Assembly (NCBI GenBank): GCA_039193455.1
Contig: JBCCWO010000005.1
Coordinates: 1-64,000 of the forward strand
From: JBCBGF01 sp039193455
GTDB taxonomy: Bacteria; Pseudomonadota; Alphaproteobacteria; Rhodobacterales; Rhodobacteraceae
Direction of reading: 5' to 3'
Length of the DNA stretch: 64,000 nt
Program-made: the position numbers and the translations under genes
Shown here: piece by piece, positions 51,159-60,445 of the stretch
Position numbering within the stretch: the first letter of the stretch is position 1
Layout: the number at the start of each line of letters is the position of its first letter
The notes under the pieces: model-generated
What the model was told of the DNA's origin: nothing
The model's database searches: none
What the model saw: the letters and a program-made list of their open reading frames with translations, nothing else

Positions 51159-52346
51159 TTAAGAGTTTTGCGTCCGAATCATGGCGGCGATGTTCGAATC
51201 GTACAAGCGCTCTGGCGCTGTTACCGGGGCGAGCGCCCGGTTCAGATCGTCGGGCATCAGGCGAAACGCCGTCTCGGGCCGTTGCAGCAGCCCGTCCGCC
51301 ACAGCGCTATTCTCATCGCGAGAGAGCCGGGTGAGCACGGTGATGAGCGCCTCGGGCGTCGCCGCGTCCACCACAAAGCCCAGACCGTCGGTGGCCACCC
51401 GCGTTCCCGTCTCGGTTCCCTTCAGCGCGATGGACGGGCACCCGAAGTAGCTCGCCTCGTAGATCCGGTTCGGCAGCAGCCAGTCGCTGTTGGCGCCGCG
51501 CTGCCAAAGGTCCTGCGCCCAGACCAGATCGCAGGCGCCATAGATCCCGGCAAGGTCGTCCGGATAGGCGTAGGGGCCGAAATGGCGCATGTTCTGGTGT
51601 CGGGCGAGGATCGCGTCGAAATCGGGTACGGCGTGTCGGTGGACGTTGCCGTGAAAGGCAATCTCGATCCCCTGCCCCAGGGTTTCGGCCACCCCGGCGA
51701 GGATTTTGAGGCTTGCCGCACAGCGCAGCGACCCGACCCACCCCAACCGCAGCGGATGATCGGGGTCGGCGCGGCGCGCGGTCTTTGGGCGCAGGTCAGG
51801 CCCCGCACCCAGCCACAGCTTGTTCTCGATCAGCGCGGATTGGCCCTGAAAGCCCTGCAGCGGCAGGAAATATTCCCGCAAAAACCCCGGAGAAGAGACG
51901 ATGAGCAGATCGACGCGCGCCAACGCCCGGCGTTCGAGCCAGCGCATGGTGCGCCCCACGCGGTCGTCGCGCGTGAAAAGGCCATGGATATCGAGGCACT
52001 CATAAACCAGCCGCACCTCGCGCCGCCCCGTCAGACGCCTCAGCAGGATCGCGAGGACCAGCAGATCGAAGTTGCGGGCGATCCAGATGTCGGTCCCCTG
52101 CAGGATCTGACGCCCCCGCACGCCGCGCAGGGTGGCCCGGGCCAGGTCCAACAGACGGCGCAGATAGCTTTCGTTGCGCGTGACGCCCAGCGGCAGGTCC
52201 GGCCAATCGGGCCGTAACTCGCGATTCATGTTGGCACGGCGAAAGGAGAGCGAGACCACGTCGTGCCCGATGGCGCGCAGGCTTTGGATGCGCCGAATCT
52301 GCGCCGCTTCCGCGATGTCGAAGGCAAAGGCTGCGATGCGGGCCAC
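51159..52346 (-). CDS. Family 4-like glycosyltransferase (GT-B fold)
   Basis: The 395-residue protein starts VARIAAFAFDIAEAAQIRRI and shows a GT-B layout: an N-terminal half with RLVYECLDIHGLFTRDDRVG and LLIVSSPGFLREYFLP, and a C-terminal half with LRLGWVGSLRCAASLKILAG and SDWLLPNRIYEASYFGCPSI, where the conserved glutamate (RIYEA) contacts the sugar nucleotide. The GTG at 52346 is preferred because GGAG stands seven bases upstream; an ATG 14 codons earlier has none. The acceptor and sugar are unknown; the locus suggests exopolysaccharide. Confidence 0.8.
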   Translation of the reverse strand: MARIAAFAFDIAEAAQIRRIQSLRAIGHDVVSLSFRRANMNRELRPDWPDLPLGVTRNESYLRRLLDLARATLRGVRGRQILQGTDIWIARNFDLLVLAILLRRLTGRREVRLVYECLDIHGLFTRDDRVGRTMRWLERRALARVDLLIVSSPGFLREYFLPLQGFQGQSALIENKLWLGAGPDLRPKTARRADPDHPLRLGWVGSLRCAASLKILAGVAETLGQGIEIAFHGNVHRHAVPDFDAILARHQNMRHFGPYAYPDDLAGIYGACDLVWAQDLWQRGANSDWLLPNRIYEASYFGCPSIALKGTETGTRVATDGLGFVVDAATPEALITVLTRLSRDENSAVADGLLQRPETAFRLMPDDLNRALAPVTAPERLYDSNIAAMIRTQNS

Positions 52347-52449
52347 AGTATGCTCCTGCTGGCCGCCCCCGGGGCGCAGAGTGCGCATAGTCGCGTGGAT
52401 CGGGCAAGCCCTACGGGTAACTCAGTGCCTTTTCGCGCGAGAGTGGCGC

Positions 52450-53088
52450 CTAATCGCCCAGCACAAGATCGGCGGGCAGCCGGGCGTCGAGGATCCGGCG
52501 CGCATTCGGCAGGTCGTTCGCCTCGGCCCGCTGGCGCGCGGTCTCGGGCGACAGGCCGTAGTTCAGCCAACGCTGGATCAGGCGTTCGGTCAGTTCCGCC
52601 ATGGGCGCGCCGAGGAAGACGGAATGATCCCAGTTGCGGGCCAGGTCGCACCAGTGCGGGGCGTCGAAAAGCAGGTAATTCCCCTCGACCACGATCACGC
52701 GATGCTCGGGCCCCACGCGACCGCGCCCGGCGATGGCACAGTCCACGGCGCGGTCAAAGACCGGAAACATCACCTCGTCTTCCACGCGCAACCGCGCCAC
52801 CAGATGGGTGAGACCCGCGATGTCGAAGGTTTCCGGTGCGCCCTTGCGGGGCAAGAGCCCGCGCGCGTCGAGGATGGAGTTGTCAAGGTGGAAGCCGTCC
52901 ATGGGGACGAGGACGGCCGCGTGCCCGGCTTGGGACAGCGCCGTGACCACGGCCTCGGCCGTTGTCGACTTGCCCACGGCGGGGGGACCGGCGATGGCCA
53001 TCAGCGTCCTGCCAGAGGAAGCCACTGCGCTTGAGACAAGCGCCGCGATGCGCGCCGCGTCCTGCGTGATTGCCGGGTCCGTCACCAT
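52450..53088 (-). CDS. P-loop nucleoside/sugar kinase-family protein
   Basis: The 212-residue protein has the P-loop at residues 34-42 (AGPPAVGKSTTAEAV), PMDGFHLDNSILDARGLL and FPVFDRAVDCAI, then VIVVEGNYLLFDAPHW as in the uridine kinase/PRK/pantothenate kinase branch. The closest types I recall are the nucleoside-triphosphate hydrolase or fructose kinase proteins of sugar transport loci, such as FrcK. No transporter is adjacent, so the substrate is open. It lies just downstream of the nqr terminator on the same strand. Confidence 0.8.
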   Translation of the reverse strand: MVTDPAITQDAARIAALVSSAVASSGRTLMAIAGPPAVGKSTTAEAVVTALSQAGHAAVLVPMDGFHLDNSILDARGLLPRKGAPETFDIAGLTHLVARLRVEDEVMFPVFDRAVDCAIAGRGRVGPEHRVIVVEGNYLLFDAPHWCDLARNWDHSVFLGAPMAELTERLIQRWLNYGLSPETARQRAEANDLPNARRILDARLPADLVLGD

Positions 53089-53101
53089 CCCTCACCAAAG
53101 G

Positions 53102-53132
53102 AAAACCGCGGCACCCCCGGGGGACGCCGCGG
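53102..53132 (-). terminator. Rho-independent terminator of the nqr operon
   Basis: On the minus strand the arms CCGCGGC (53126-53132) and GCCGCGG (53106-53112) pair perfectly around an inner CCCCC/GGGGG, and TTTTCC follows. It starts 28 bases after the nqrF stop. This is the best intrinsic terminator in the window. Confidence 0.85.
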
Positions 53133-53159
53133 CATCAGCCGTTCCAAGAGCCCGTATTC

Positions 53160-54380
53160 CTATCCGCCGAAGTCATCCAGCATAATGTCTTCGCGGTCGA
53201 CGCCCAGTTCAACCAACATGTTGATGACCGACTGGTTCATGATCGGCGGACCACACATGTAGTATTCGCAGTCTTCGGGGGCCGGGTGATCCTTGAGGTA
53301 CTCTTCAAAGAGGATGTTGTGGATGAACCCGGTGTAGCCATTCCAGTCATCCTCGGGCAGCGCGTCAGAGAGCGCGACATGCCAGTCGAAATTCGCGTTG
53401 CCCGCGTCCAGACCGTCGAAATCCTCGACATAGAACATCTCGCGCTTGGACCGTGCGCCGTACCAGAAGGTGATCTTGCGGTCGGTTTCGATCCGCTTGA
53501 GCTGGTCGAAGATGTGGCTGCGCATCGGGGCCATGCCCGCGCCGCCGCCGACGAACACCATCTCTTTCTTGGTTTCGCGGGCGAAAAACTCGCCAAACGG
53601 GCCCGAGATCGTGACCTTGTCGCCGGGTTTCAGGCTGAAGATGTAGGACGACATCTTGCCCGGTGCGATACCGTCGCTGCCCGGTGGCGGGGTGGCCACG
53701 CGGACGTTGAGCATGATGATCCCGCGCTCTTCGGGGTAGTTCGCCATGGAATAGGCGCGCTCGATCGGTTCATCGACCTTTGATTCGAGATCCCAGAGTT
53801 TGAACTTGTCCCAATCCTCGCGATACTCGTCTTCCACATCGAAGTCCGCGTATTTCACGTGGTGCGCGGGTGCTTCGATCTGGATGTAGCCACCGGCGCG
53901 GAAGTTCACGTCCTCACCTTCGGGCAGTCTGAGCACGAGCTGCTTGATGAAGGTGGCGACGTTTTCGTTCGAGACGACCTCGCATTCCCACTTCTTGACC
54001 CCGAACACCTCTTCGGGGACCTCGATGTTCATGTCCTGCTTGACGGCGACCTGGCAGGACAGGCGATCGCCGCAGGATGCCTCACGCTTGGTGATGTGGC
54101 CTTCTTCGGTGGGCAGGATCGACCCACCGCCCGAGTGGATCTTGACCCGGCACTGGGCGCAGGTGCCGCCGCCGCCGCAGGCCGAGGGGACAAACAGCTT
54201 TTGCTCGGCCAGCGTCTGGAGCAGTTTCCCACCCGCCGGAACCGAGATCGTTTTCTCGCCGTTGATCGTGATGTTGACGTTGCCGGTCGAGACCAGCCGC
54301 GAGCGCGCCGCCATGATGATCGTCACCAGGGCGAGCACGATAAGCGTGAACAGAATTATGCCAAGCGTGAATGTCGCCAC
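53160..54380 (-). CDS. nqrF: Na+-translocating NADH:quinone reductase subunit F
   Basis: NqrF takes electrons from NADH through FAD and a [2Fe-2S] centre into the Na+-NQR complex. The 406-residue protein has one N-terminal membrane helix (about 5-24), a ferredoxin domain with C68, C74, C77 and C109 (SACGGGGTCAQC and RLSCQ), and a ferredoxin-NADP-reductase-type module with RAYSMANYPEE (FAD), FVGGGAGMAPMRSHI (nucleotide) and EYYMCGPPIMNQS near the C-terminus. The start is GTG with GGGAG upstream. It is the last gene of the nqr operon and is followed by an intrinsic terminator. Confidence 0.96.
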   Translation of the reverse strand: MATFTLGIILFTLIVLALVTIIMAARSRLVSTGNVNITINGEKTISVPAGGKLLQTLAEQKLFVPSACGGGGTCAQCRVKIHSGGGSILPTEEGHITKREASCGDRLSCQVAVKQDMNIEVPEEVFGVKKWECEVVSNENVATFIKQLVLRLPEGEDVNFRAGGYIQIEAPAHHVKYADFDVEDEYREDWDKFKLWDLESKVDEPIERAYSMANYPEERGIIMLNVRVATPPPGSDGIAPGKMSSYIFSLKPGDKVTISGPFGEFFARETKKEMVFVGGGAGMAPMRSHIFDQLKRIETDRKITFWYGARSKREMFYVEDFDGLDAGNANFDWHVALSDALPEDDWNGYTGFIHNILFEEYLKDHPAPEDCEYYMCGPPIMNQSVINMLVELGVDREDIMLDDFGG

Positions 54381-54392
54381 GAGAGGCTCCCT

Positions 54393-55001
54393 TCAGAGTT
54401 TGACGCCGCTGAAGGACATGAAGGCCATCGCCATCAATCCAGCGGTGATAAAGGTGATCCCAAGGCCCTGAAGCCCGTCGGGAATATCGGAGTATTTGAG
54501 CTTTTCACGCACCCCGGCCATCGCGGTGATCGCCAGCGCCCAGCCAAAGCCGGAGGAAAGCCCATAGGTCACGGATTCAGCAAAGTTATAGTCCCGCTCG
54601 ACCATGAAGAGCGATCCGCCGAGGATCGCGCAGTTCACCGTGATCAGCGGCAGGAAGACGCCCAGCGCGTTGTAGAGCGGGGGGAAGTACTTATCGAGTG
54701 TCATCTCAAGGATTTGCACCATCGCCGCGATGACGCCGATGTAGGAGATCAGGCCCAAAAATGTCAGGTCGACATCCGGGAAGCCGGCCCAGGACAGTGC
54801 GCCCGGGGCCAGCACGTGGTTGAGGATCAGGTTATTGGCGGGCACGGTGATCGCCTGCACGATCATCACCGAGATGCCGAGGCCAATGGCCGTGGCGATC
54901 TTCTTGGACACCGCGATGAACGTGCACATGCCCAGAAAGAACGAGAGCGCGAGGTTCTCGACAAAGATCGCCTTGACGGCAAGGGCGAGCAAACCTTCCA
55001 T
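54393..55001 (-). CDS. nqrE: Na+-translocating NADH:quinone reductase subunit E
   Basis: The 202-residue integral membrane subunit has six helices and belongs to the NqrDE/RnfAE pair. Typical phrases are NLALSFFLGMCTFIAVSKKI, GLGISVMIVQAITVPANNLI and NCAILGGSLFMVERDYNF. Each of NqrD and NqrE supplies cysteines for an intramembrane iron centre; the conserved FFLGMC and VNCAILGG cysteines are present. Its start overlaps the nqrD stop by one base, and 12 bases separate it from nqrF. Confidence 0.96.
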   Translation of the reverse strand: MEGLLALAVKAIFVENLALSFFLGMCTFIAVSKKIATAIGLGISVMIVQAITVPANNLILNHVLAPGALSWAGFPDVDLTFLGLISYIGVIAAMVQILEMTLDKYFPPLYNALGVFLPLITVNCAILGGSLFMVERDYNFAESVTYGLSSGFGWALAITAMAGVREKLKYSDIPDGLQGLGITFITAGLMAMAFMSFSGVKL

Positions 55002-55654
55002 CAGTGCGCCTCGACCGTCTGGATCTTGTATTCGCGCTGTTCCACCTGCGCCGGTTTCCAGGACCGGAAGGCCCAGATGATCAGCCCGATGATGAAGAAC
55101 GCCGAGGGCGGCAAAAGCAGAAGGCCGTTTGGCACATACCAGCCGCCGTTGTTGACCGTCTCAAGGATCGTGATGCCAAAGAGGCTGCCCGATCCGAAGA
55201 GTTCGCGGATCACGCCGACAAGCATCAGGATCAGGCCATAGCCCAGACCGTTGCCCACCCCGTCGATGAAGGACGCAATCGGCGGGTTCTTCATGGCAAA
55301 GGCCTCGGCCCGGCCCATGACGATGCAGTTGGTGATGATCAGTCCCACGAAGACCGAAAGTGTTTTCGAGATTTCAAAGGCATAGGCCTTGAGGATCTGG
55401 TCGACCACGATCACCAGCGAGGCGATGATCACCATCTGCACGATGATCCGGATAGACCCGGGGATGTGGTTGCGGATGATCGAGATGAACATCGACGAAA
55501 ATCCGGTGACAAAGATCACCGCCAGCGACATCACGAATGCCACCTGCAGCGAGGATGTCACCGCCAGCGCCGAACAGATCCCAAGCACCTGAAGCGTGAT
55601 CGGGTTGTTGTCGACCAGCGGGTCGGTGAGCATTTCTTTCCTGGTCTGAGCCAT
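55001..55654 (-). CDS. nqrD: Na+-translocating NADH:quinone reductase subunit D
   Basis: The 217-residue membrane subunit has about six helices. The start MAQTRKEMLTDPLVDNNPIT, then LGICSALAVTSSLQVAFVMS and LIITNCIVMGRAEAFAMKNP match NqrD, including the cysteines in GICSAL and TNCIVMG. It overlaps nqrC by one base (TGATG). Together with NqrE it forms the membrane core through which electrons pass from NqrF toward NqrC and NqrB. Confidence 0.96.
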   Translation of the reverse strand: MAQTRKEMLTDPLVDNNPITLQVLGICSALAVTSSLQVAFVMSLAVIFVTGFSSMFISIIRNHIPGSIRIIVQMVIIASLVIVVDQILKAYAFEISKTLSVFVGLIITNCIVMGRAEAFAMKNPPIASFIDGVGNGLGYGLILMLVGVIRELFGSGSLFGITILETVNNGGWYVPNGLLLLPPSAFFIIGLIIWAFRSWKPAQVEQREYKIQTVEAH

Positions 55655-56463
55655 CAGATCTCTCCCGCTTTCATACGGTCAAGGAAGGGCGCATAGCCTT
55701 CCTCGCCCATCCAGAAGCGCACAAGGTTGTCGACACCCACCGAGGTTAGCGTGGCCCCGGCAAGCGCGTCGATGTGGTAGTCCGCGCCGGCGGGCGGCAC
55801 GGATTTGGCAACGGTGATTTGCAATTCGCCCTCGTCGTCGCGCAGCCGTTTGCCCGGCCAGAGCGCTTTCCAGCGCGGATTGTCGACTTCGGCGCCGAGA
55901 CCCGGGGTCTCGCCGTGCTGGTAGAATTGCAGCCCGAAGATGTCGTTGCCGTTCTCTTCAAGGGCGATGAAGCCGTAGAGCGTGGACCACAGCCCGTAGC
56001 CGTGGACCGGCAGGATGACCTTGTCGACCCCGTCGTTTTCGTCGCGCAAGAGGTAGACGGTCACGTAGTTGGACTTGCGCCCGATCCCGGCGGGGTCGTC
56101 GTCAAGCGCGACCGATGTGGCGGGATCGTCTGCGGCGGCGAGATCGTCAAAAGTTGCCGCGTCGAATTCATCGGTGAACTCGCCGCTGGCCAGTTCCAGC
56201 ACGTGCGGCTCGAACGCCTGAAACGCCTCGGACACGTCGATGCCGGGCTCATATATGCCCGCGACCTGCAAGATGTTCACCTGCTTGTCCTTGAGCGCAT
56301 TGATCTCTTGGATCGGGCGCAGCGATACGGCGGCGGCCGAAACAAACATCGAGGCCACCAGGCACAGGGTCACCGCGACGAAGATCGTCTTGGGGATCGA
56401 GTCGGCGGGCAGCGCGAGGAAGCGCCCGATGAAGCCCTTGGGTTGGTCTTGGTCGTCAGGCAT
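55654..56463 (-). CDS. nqrC: Na+-translocating NADH:quinone reductase subunit C
   Basis: The 269-residue subunit has an N-terminal membrane anchor (about 26-47) and a periplasmic domain with a covalently bound FMN. The flavinylation site is T238 in IDALAGATLTSVGV, and GLWSTLYGFIAL and TPGLGAEVDNPRWKALWPG are family signatures. The FMN is attached by ApbE, encoded divergently close to nqrA. The segment around 100-130 is rich in Asp and slightly longer than in Vibrio. Start overlaps nqrB by eight bases. Confidence 0.96.
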   Translation of the reverse strand: MPDDQDQPKGFIGRFLALPADSIPKTIFVAVTLCLVASMFVSAAAVSLRPIQEINALKDKQVNILQVAGIYEPGIDVSEAFQAFEPHVLELASGEFTDEFDAATFDDLAAADDPATSVALDDDPAGIGRKSNYVTVYLLRDENDGVDKVILPVHGYGLWSTLYGFIALEENGNDIFGLQFYQHGETPGLGAEVDNPRWKALWPGKRLRDDEGELQITVAKSVPPAGADYHIDALAGATLTSVGVDNLVRFWMGEEGYAPFLDRMKAGEI

Positions 56464-57652
56464 GGCGACGCGCCCTCCGCCTGATATTGGCCTGCACCAC
56501 GAAGTAATCGATCAGCGGTGCAAACACGTTTCCGAAAAGAATGGCGAGCATCATGCCTTCTGGGAAGGCCGGATTGATCACGCGGATCATCACCACCATC
56601 ACCCCGATGAGCGCGCCGTAGATGTAGCGTCCCATATTGGTGTGCGAGGCAGAGACCGGCTCGGTCACCATGAAGGCCAGCCCAAAGGCATAGCCGCCAA
56701 CGACAAGGTGCCAGTACCATGGCATGGCGAACATCGGGTTCGTATCGGACCCGATGAGGTTCAGAAGCGTCGAAAAGGCGATCATGCCCCCGAGGCAGCC
56801 CACAACCAGCCGCCAGTTGGCGATGCGGGTCATGAGCAGGAAGGCCAGCCCCATGAGCGCGGCCACAGTGGACGTCTCGCCCAGCGACCCCTGCACAAAG
56901 CCCAGGAAGGCATCCATCCAGGTCACGCCGTTCGCGGCAAGTTGCTGAAACCCGTCCGCGGCAGAGACGGCCAGCGCCGTGGCACCGGAAAACCCGTCAA
57001 CCGGGGTCCAGACCGCGTCTCCCGACATCTGCGCCGGATAGGCAAAGTAGAGGAACGCCCGCCCCGTCAGCGCGGGGTTGAGGAAGTTCTTGCCGGTGCC
57101 CCCGAACACTTCCTTGCCGATCACCACACCAAAGATAATGCCCAGCGCGACCTGCCAAAGTGGCGTCGTTGCTGGCAAGATCAGCGTGTAAAGCATTGAT
57201 GTAACAAGGAAACCTTCGTTCACCTCATGCTTGCGGATGGTCGCGAACACAACCTCGCAGATGCCGCCCGCAACCAGTGTCGTGATGTAGATCGGCAGGA
57301 AGAACCACGCGCCGTGCCAGAGATTGGCAAGAATGTTCGAGGGGTTGTAGCCGAAAAGCCCGCCCGGCAGCGATTGCCAATAAGACGGTTCGAGCCCCGA
57401 GGCGATGGCGGCGTTGGCCTGATAGCCGGTGTTATACCACGAGAACAGGATGCAGGGGATCGTCGCGATGACCACGTAGGTCATGATCCGTTTCATATCG
57501 ATGTAGGACCGGGCGTGCGGGGCCGCGGTCGTCACCGTTTTCGGGGTGTAGAGAAAGCTCTCCACCATCTCGTAGAGCGGGAAGAATGTCTCGTACTTGC
57601 CGCCTTTGGTGAAGTTCGGCTCGATCCGGTCGAAGAATGCGCGCAGCCCCAT
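56456..57652 (-). CDS. nqrB: Na+-translocating NADH:quinone reductase subunit B
   Basis: The 398-residue membrane subunit carries the sodium channel and a covalent FMN at T225 (VDGFSGATALAVSAADG) as well as riboflavin. About ten helices are seen; GGTGKNFLNPALTGRAFLYF and NPMFAMPWYWHLVVGGYAFG are characteristic, as is EPVSASHTNMGRYIYG. Length is near the usual 410. It starts three bases after the nqrA stop and overlaps nqrC. Confidence 0.97.
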   Translation of the reverse strand: MGLRAFFDRIEPNFTKGGKYETFFPLYEMVESFLYTPKTVTTAAPHARSYIDMKRIMTYVVIATIPCILFSWYNTGYQANAAIASGLEPSYWQSLPGGLFGYNPSNILANLWHGAWFFLPIYITTLVAGGICEVVFATIRKHEVNEGFLVTSMLYTLILPATTPLWQVALGIIFGVVIGKEVFGGTGKNFLNPALTGRAFLYFAYPAQMSGDAVWTPVDGFSGATALAVSAADGFQQLAANGVTWMDAFLGFVQGSLGETSTVAALMGLAFLLMTRIANWRLVVGCLGGMIAFSTLLNLIGSDTNPMFAMPWYWHLVVGGYAFGLAFMVTEPVSASHTNMGRYIYGALIGVMVVMIRVINPAFPEGMMLAILFGNVFAPLIDYFVVQANIRRRARRHA

Positions 57653-57655
57653 CGC

Positions 57656-59017
57656 CTACCCCTCCTTCTCGATCTTGGTCAGGGAGTCGCGCAGGGCCAT
57701 GCCGTATTCGTACTTGGCCGGGCAGGCAAAGCCGCAAAGACCCAGGTCTTCTTCGTCAAGCTCAAGCGCGCCAAGGTCCTGGGCGGTGTCGGTATCCATT
57801 ACCAGAAGCGCGCGCAAAAGCTGTGTTGGCAGCAGGTCCTGCGGCACAAGCTGCTCAAACGTGCCCAAGGGCACCATGGCGCGGCGCCCACCATTGAGAT
57901 TCGAGGTGAACGCGTGGAGCTTTTTCGACCAGGCCGAGGCGAGCACCGGCTGGAACGCGTATTTGCTGGGCATGGGCCGGATCCAGCCAAGGGGGATCTG
58001 CTCGCGATCCTCGGCAATCAGGGTCACCTGCCGGTCATACCGGCCCAGATATCCGTCCGGGCCCGCCGCCGCCCGACCGCTGAGGATCGAGCCCGAGATG
58101 ACGCGCGGGGGGGCGTCGTCGGCCAGTGTGTCCGCGGTTAGGTCAGCCAGCGAGGCGCCCATGACGGTGCGGACGAGACGCGGATCCCGGCACAGTGGGC
58201 CCGTGAGCGCGACGACACGCTCGGAGTCCAGCTGCCCCATTAGGAGCAGACGGCCAATCGCGATGACGTCCTGATACCAGATAGTCCAGACCGTCTTTTG
58301 CGCGCTTGGCGGCTCGAGGAAATGCATGTGCGTGCCGGGCAGCCCGGCGGGGTGCGGCCCGTCGAACGTGGCGGTCTCAATGCCTGGATGATCGCCTGTT
58401 GGGATAGCGGCACCGCTGGCGTGACAGAGATAGGTCTTGCCCTCGCTCAGAGTGGCGATGGCCGACAGACCGGTTGCAAACGCCTCGCCCGCCTCGGCAA
58501 TGATCGGCGCGGCATCGGGTGCCAGTGGCTCGGTATCCATGGCGGTCACATAGATCGCCGCAGGGCGGGTATCGGATGCGGGCACCTTGGAATAGGGGCG
58601 CGTGCGGAACGACGTCCAAAGCCCTGCGGCACATAGCTTTTCCGCCAACCCTTCTGGCGTGCTGGCGTCGCCCACAGTCGAGAAGTCGACGGGCGGCTCG
58701 CCCCCCGCCATCACCTGGATCTCGACGCTGATCAGCATGCGCCTTGCGCCGCGGTTGATCGCCTTGACGCGCCCCGCCGCGGGGGCGGTGACCATCACAT
58801 CTGGCGTGTCTTTGTGGGCAAAGATCGGCGTGCCCACCGCAACCATGTCGCCCTCGGCCACCGACAGCCGCGGCTTGAGGCCAACATAGTCGCCGCCCAG
58901 CACGGCGACCGAACGCACCTCGGGGCCTTTGACAATATCGCCCGAAGGCGCGCCCTGAACCGGAAGGTCGAGCCCCTTTTTGAACGAAAAGCTCCGCACA
59001 GCCGTCGTTACATCCAC
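57656..59017 (-). CDS. nqrA: Na+-translocating NADH:quinone reductase subunit A
   Basis: The 453-residue cytoplasmic subunit caps the complex near the quinone site. It starts with SFSFKKGLDLPVQGAPSGDI, followed by LKPRLSVAEGDMVAVGTPIF and AGRVKAINRGARRMLISVEI, and the C-terminal cluster CGFACPAKYEYGMALRDSLT. The GTG at 59017 is chosen since NqrA proteins normally begin directly before the KKGLDLP phrase; a farther upstream ATG would add 34 unrelated residues. The operon promoter lies in the 173 bases shared with the divergent apbE gene. Confidence 0.95.
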   Translation of the reverse strand: MDVTTAVRSFSFKKGLDLPVQGAPSGDIVKGPEVRSVAVLGGDYVGLKPRLSVAEGDMVAVGTPIFAHKDTPDVMVTAPAAGRVKAINRGARRMLISVEIQVMAGGEPPVDFSTVGDASTPEGLAEKLCAAGLWTSFRTRPYSKVPASDTRPAAIYVTAMDTEPLAPDAAPIIAEAGEAFATGLSAIATLSEGKTYLCHASGAAIPTGDHPGIETATFDGPHPAGLPGTHMHFLEPPSAQKTVWTIWYQDVIAIGRLLLMGQLDSERVVALTGPLCRDPRLVRTVMGASLADLTADTLADDAPPRVISGSILSGRAAAGPDGYLGRYDRQVTLIAEDREQIPLGWIRPMPSKYAFQPVLASAWSKKLHAFTSNLNGGRRAMVPLGTFEQLVPQDLLPTQLLRALLVMDTDTAQDLGALELDEEDLGLCGFACPAKYEYGMALRDSLTKIEKEG

Positions 59018-59190
59018 AATGCTAGTTCCCAGTGCCGCTTGCTCGATCCAGCATGAGATCGCGGCTTTCGAGTTGTTTTGACGCGACTCGCCGATTTGGG
59101 TGCCGCGCGGTTTTGCCAAATGCTATAGCAAGGCGGACGGCTATAAAAACGCGCCACAACGGCGCATGGGAACAAAAGGTGGTACGACGC

Positions 59191-60195
59191 GTGCTGACAC
59201 GACGCACATTCATTGCCCTCCCGTTCGTTCTGGCGGCTTGCAAGCCCGGATCGTCTGTTCTGGAATTCGCGGGCGAGACGATGGGAACGACCTACAACGT
59301 CACAGTGGTTGACCCCGACGGATCGCTGGACCGCACGGCATTGGACCGCGCCATTGCCACGGCGCTCGCCGAGGTCAATGCGCAGATGTCAAACTGGGAT
59401 GCGACCTCGGAAGTCTCGCGCTTTAACGCGGCGGCGACCACGGCGCCCTTTGCTGCCTCCTCGGGCCTCGTCGAGGTGATCGCGGCGGCGGAGACCGTGC
59501 GCACGGCCACGGGTGGCCAGTTTAACATCGCGCTTGGGCCGCTGATCGAGCTGTGGGGCTTTGGCGCCGGGGGCCAGCCCGGAGAACGGCCAAGCGACGC
59601 GGCCATCGCCAACGCGTTGGCGCAGGTCGGTACAGACGCGCCGGTTGTGGCGGATGGCGGCGGCGTGCGCAAAGCGCGTCCGGAGACAGAAATCTTCTTG
59701 TCAGCCATCGGAAAAGGCCACGGCGTTGACCGCATTGCCCGCGCCCTGTCGGCCTTGGGTGCGCAGGACTACATGGTTGAAATCGGGGGCGATCTATACG
59801 CCGCGGGCACCAACGCCTCGGGCGCGCCTTGGCAAATCGGCGTCGAGACACCCGATCCGCTCAACCGTGCGGTCCAAGAGGTTGTGGGCGTCACCGGCTA
59901 CGGCATGGCCACGTCCGGCGACTATCGCAACTATTTCGAGGTGGACGGCACGCGGTACACGCACATTCTGGATGCGCAGACCGGGCGCCCGATCACCCAT
60001 CGCACGGCGTCGGCAACCGTGCTGACCGAGAACGCGATGCTGGCGGATGCCTGGGCAACTGCGATGCTGGTGCTGGGACGCGAGCGCGGCATGGAAATCG
60101 CCGAGGCGCGCGCGCTGCCGGTGCTGTTTGTCGATCGAACCGATGCGGGTTTTGTGGCAACGCCCAGCCCGGCATTTGCAACCCTGGCGGCGTGA
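59191..60195 (+). CDS. apbE: FAD:protein FMN transferase (ApbE), lipoprotein
   Basis: The 334-residue enzyme moves FMN from FAD to threonine in NqrB and NqrC. It starts VLTRRTFIALPFVLAACKPG with a lipobox (C17), so it is a membrane-anchored periplasmic lipoprotein. GETMGTTYNVTVVDPDG, SAIGKGHGVDRIARALSAL and the metal/FAD-binding YTHILDAQTGRPITHRT are family signatures. The GTG at 59191 follows AAGGTGG. The gene is divergent from nqrA and followed by nqrM, so maturation genes form their own unit. Confidence 0.94.
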   Translation: MLTRRTFIALPFVLAACKPGSSVLEFAGETMGTTYNVTVVDPDGSLDRTALDRAIATALAEVNAQMSNWDATSEVSRFNAAATTAPFAASSGLVEVIAAAETVRTATGGQFNIALGPLIELWGFGAGGQPGERPSDAAIANALAQVGTDAPVVADGGGVRKARPETEIFLSAIGKGHGVDRIARALSALGAQDYMVEIGGDLYAAGTNASGAPWQIGVETPDPLNRAVQEVVGVTGYGMATSGDYRNYFEVDGTRYTHILDAQTGRPITHRTASATVLTENAMLADAWATAMLVLGRERGMEIAEARALPVLFVDRTDAGFVATPSPAFATLAA

Positions 60196-60205
60196 CCCCA
60201 TATGG

Positions 60206-60445
60206 ATGGCTGAGATGGCAACCTTTGCATTCGCCTTCGTCGTTCTCCTGATCATCATGCTTGGCATGGCGCTGGGCGTGATGCTGATGGGCAAGCGAAT
60301 CAAAGGCAGTTGCGGCGGGTTGAACGCGATCTCTGGGGCGGATCACTGTGTTGTCTGCAAGCGTGAGATTGATCCCGACAGCCCGTTGCGCGAGCGTATG
60401 GAATGCGCCCGCGCCCGCAAAATGCTTGAGGATGCGCAGCGCTAA
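60206..60445 (+). CDS. nqrM: Na+-NQR maturation protein NqrM
   Basis: The 79-residue protein has one N-terminal membrane helix (about 6-28) and a cysteine-rich tail with C36, C48, C51 and C67 (GSCGGLN, HCVVCKREI, MECARA). This is the NqrM (DUF539) signature; the protein is needed to install iron in the NqrD/NqrE centre. It is ten bases downstream of apbE. The exact start is not sure: ATG at 60206 or 60215 are both possible with weak ribosome binding sites. Its 3' end overlaps the convergent small gene by four bases. Confidence 0.93.
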   Translation: MAEMATFAFAFVVLLIIMLGMALGVMLMGKRIKGSCGGLNAISGADHCVVCKREIDPDSPLRERMECARARKMLEDAQR

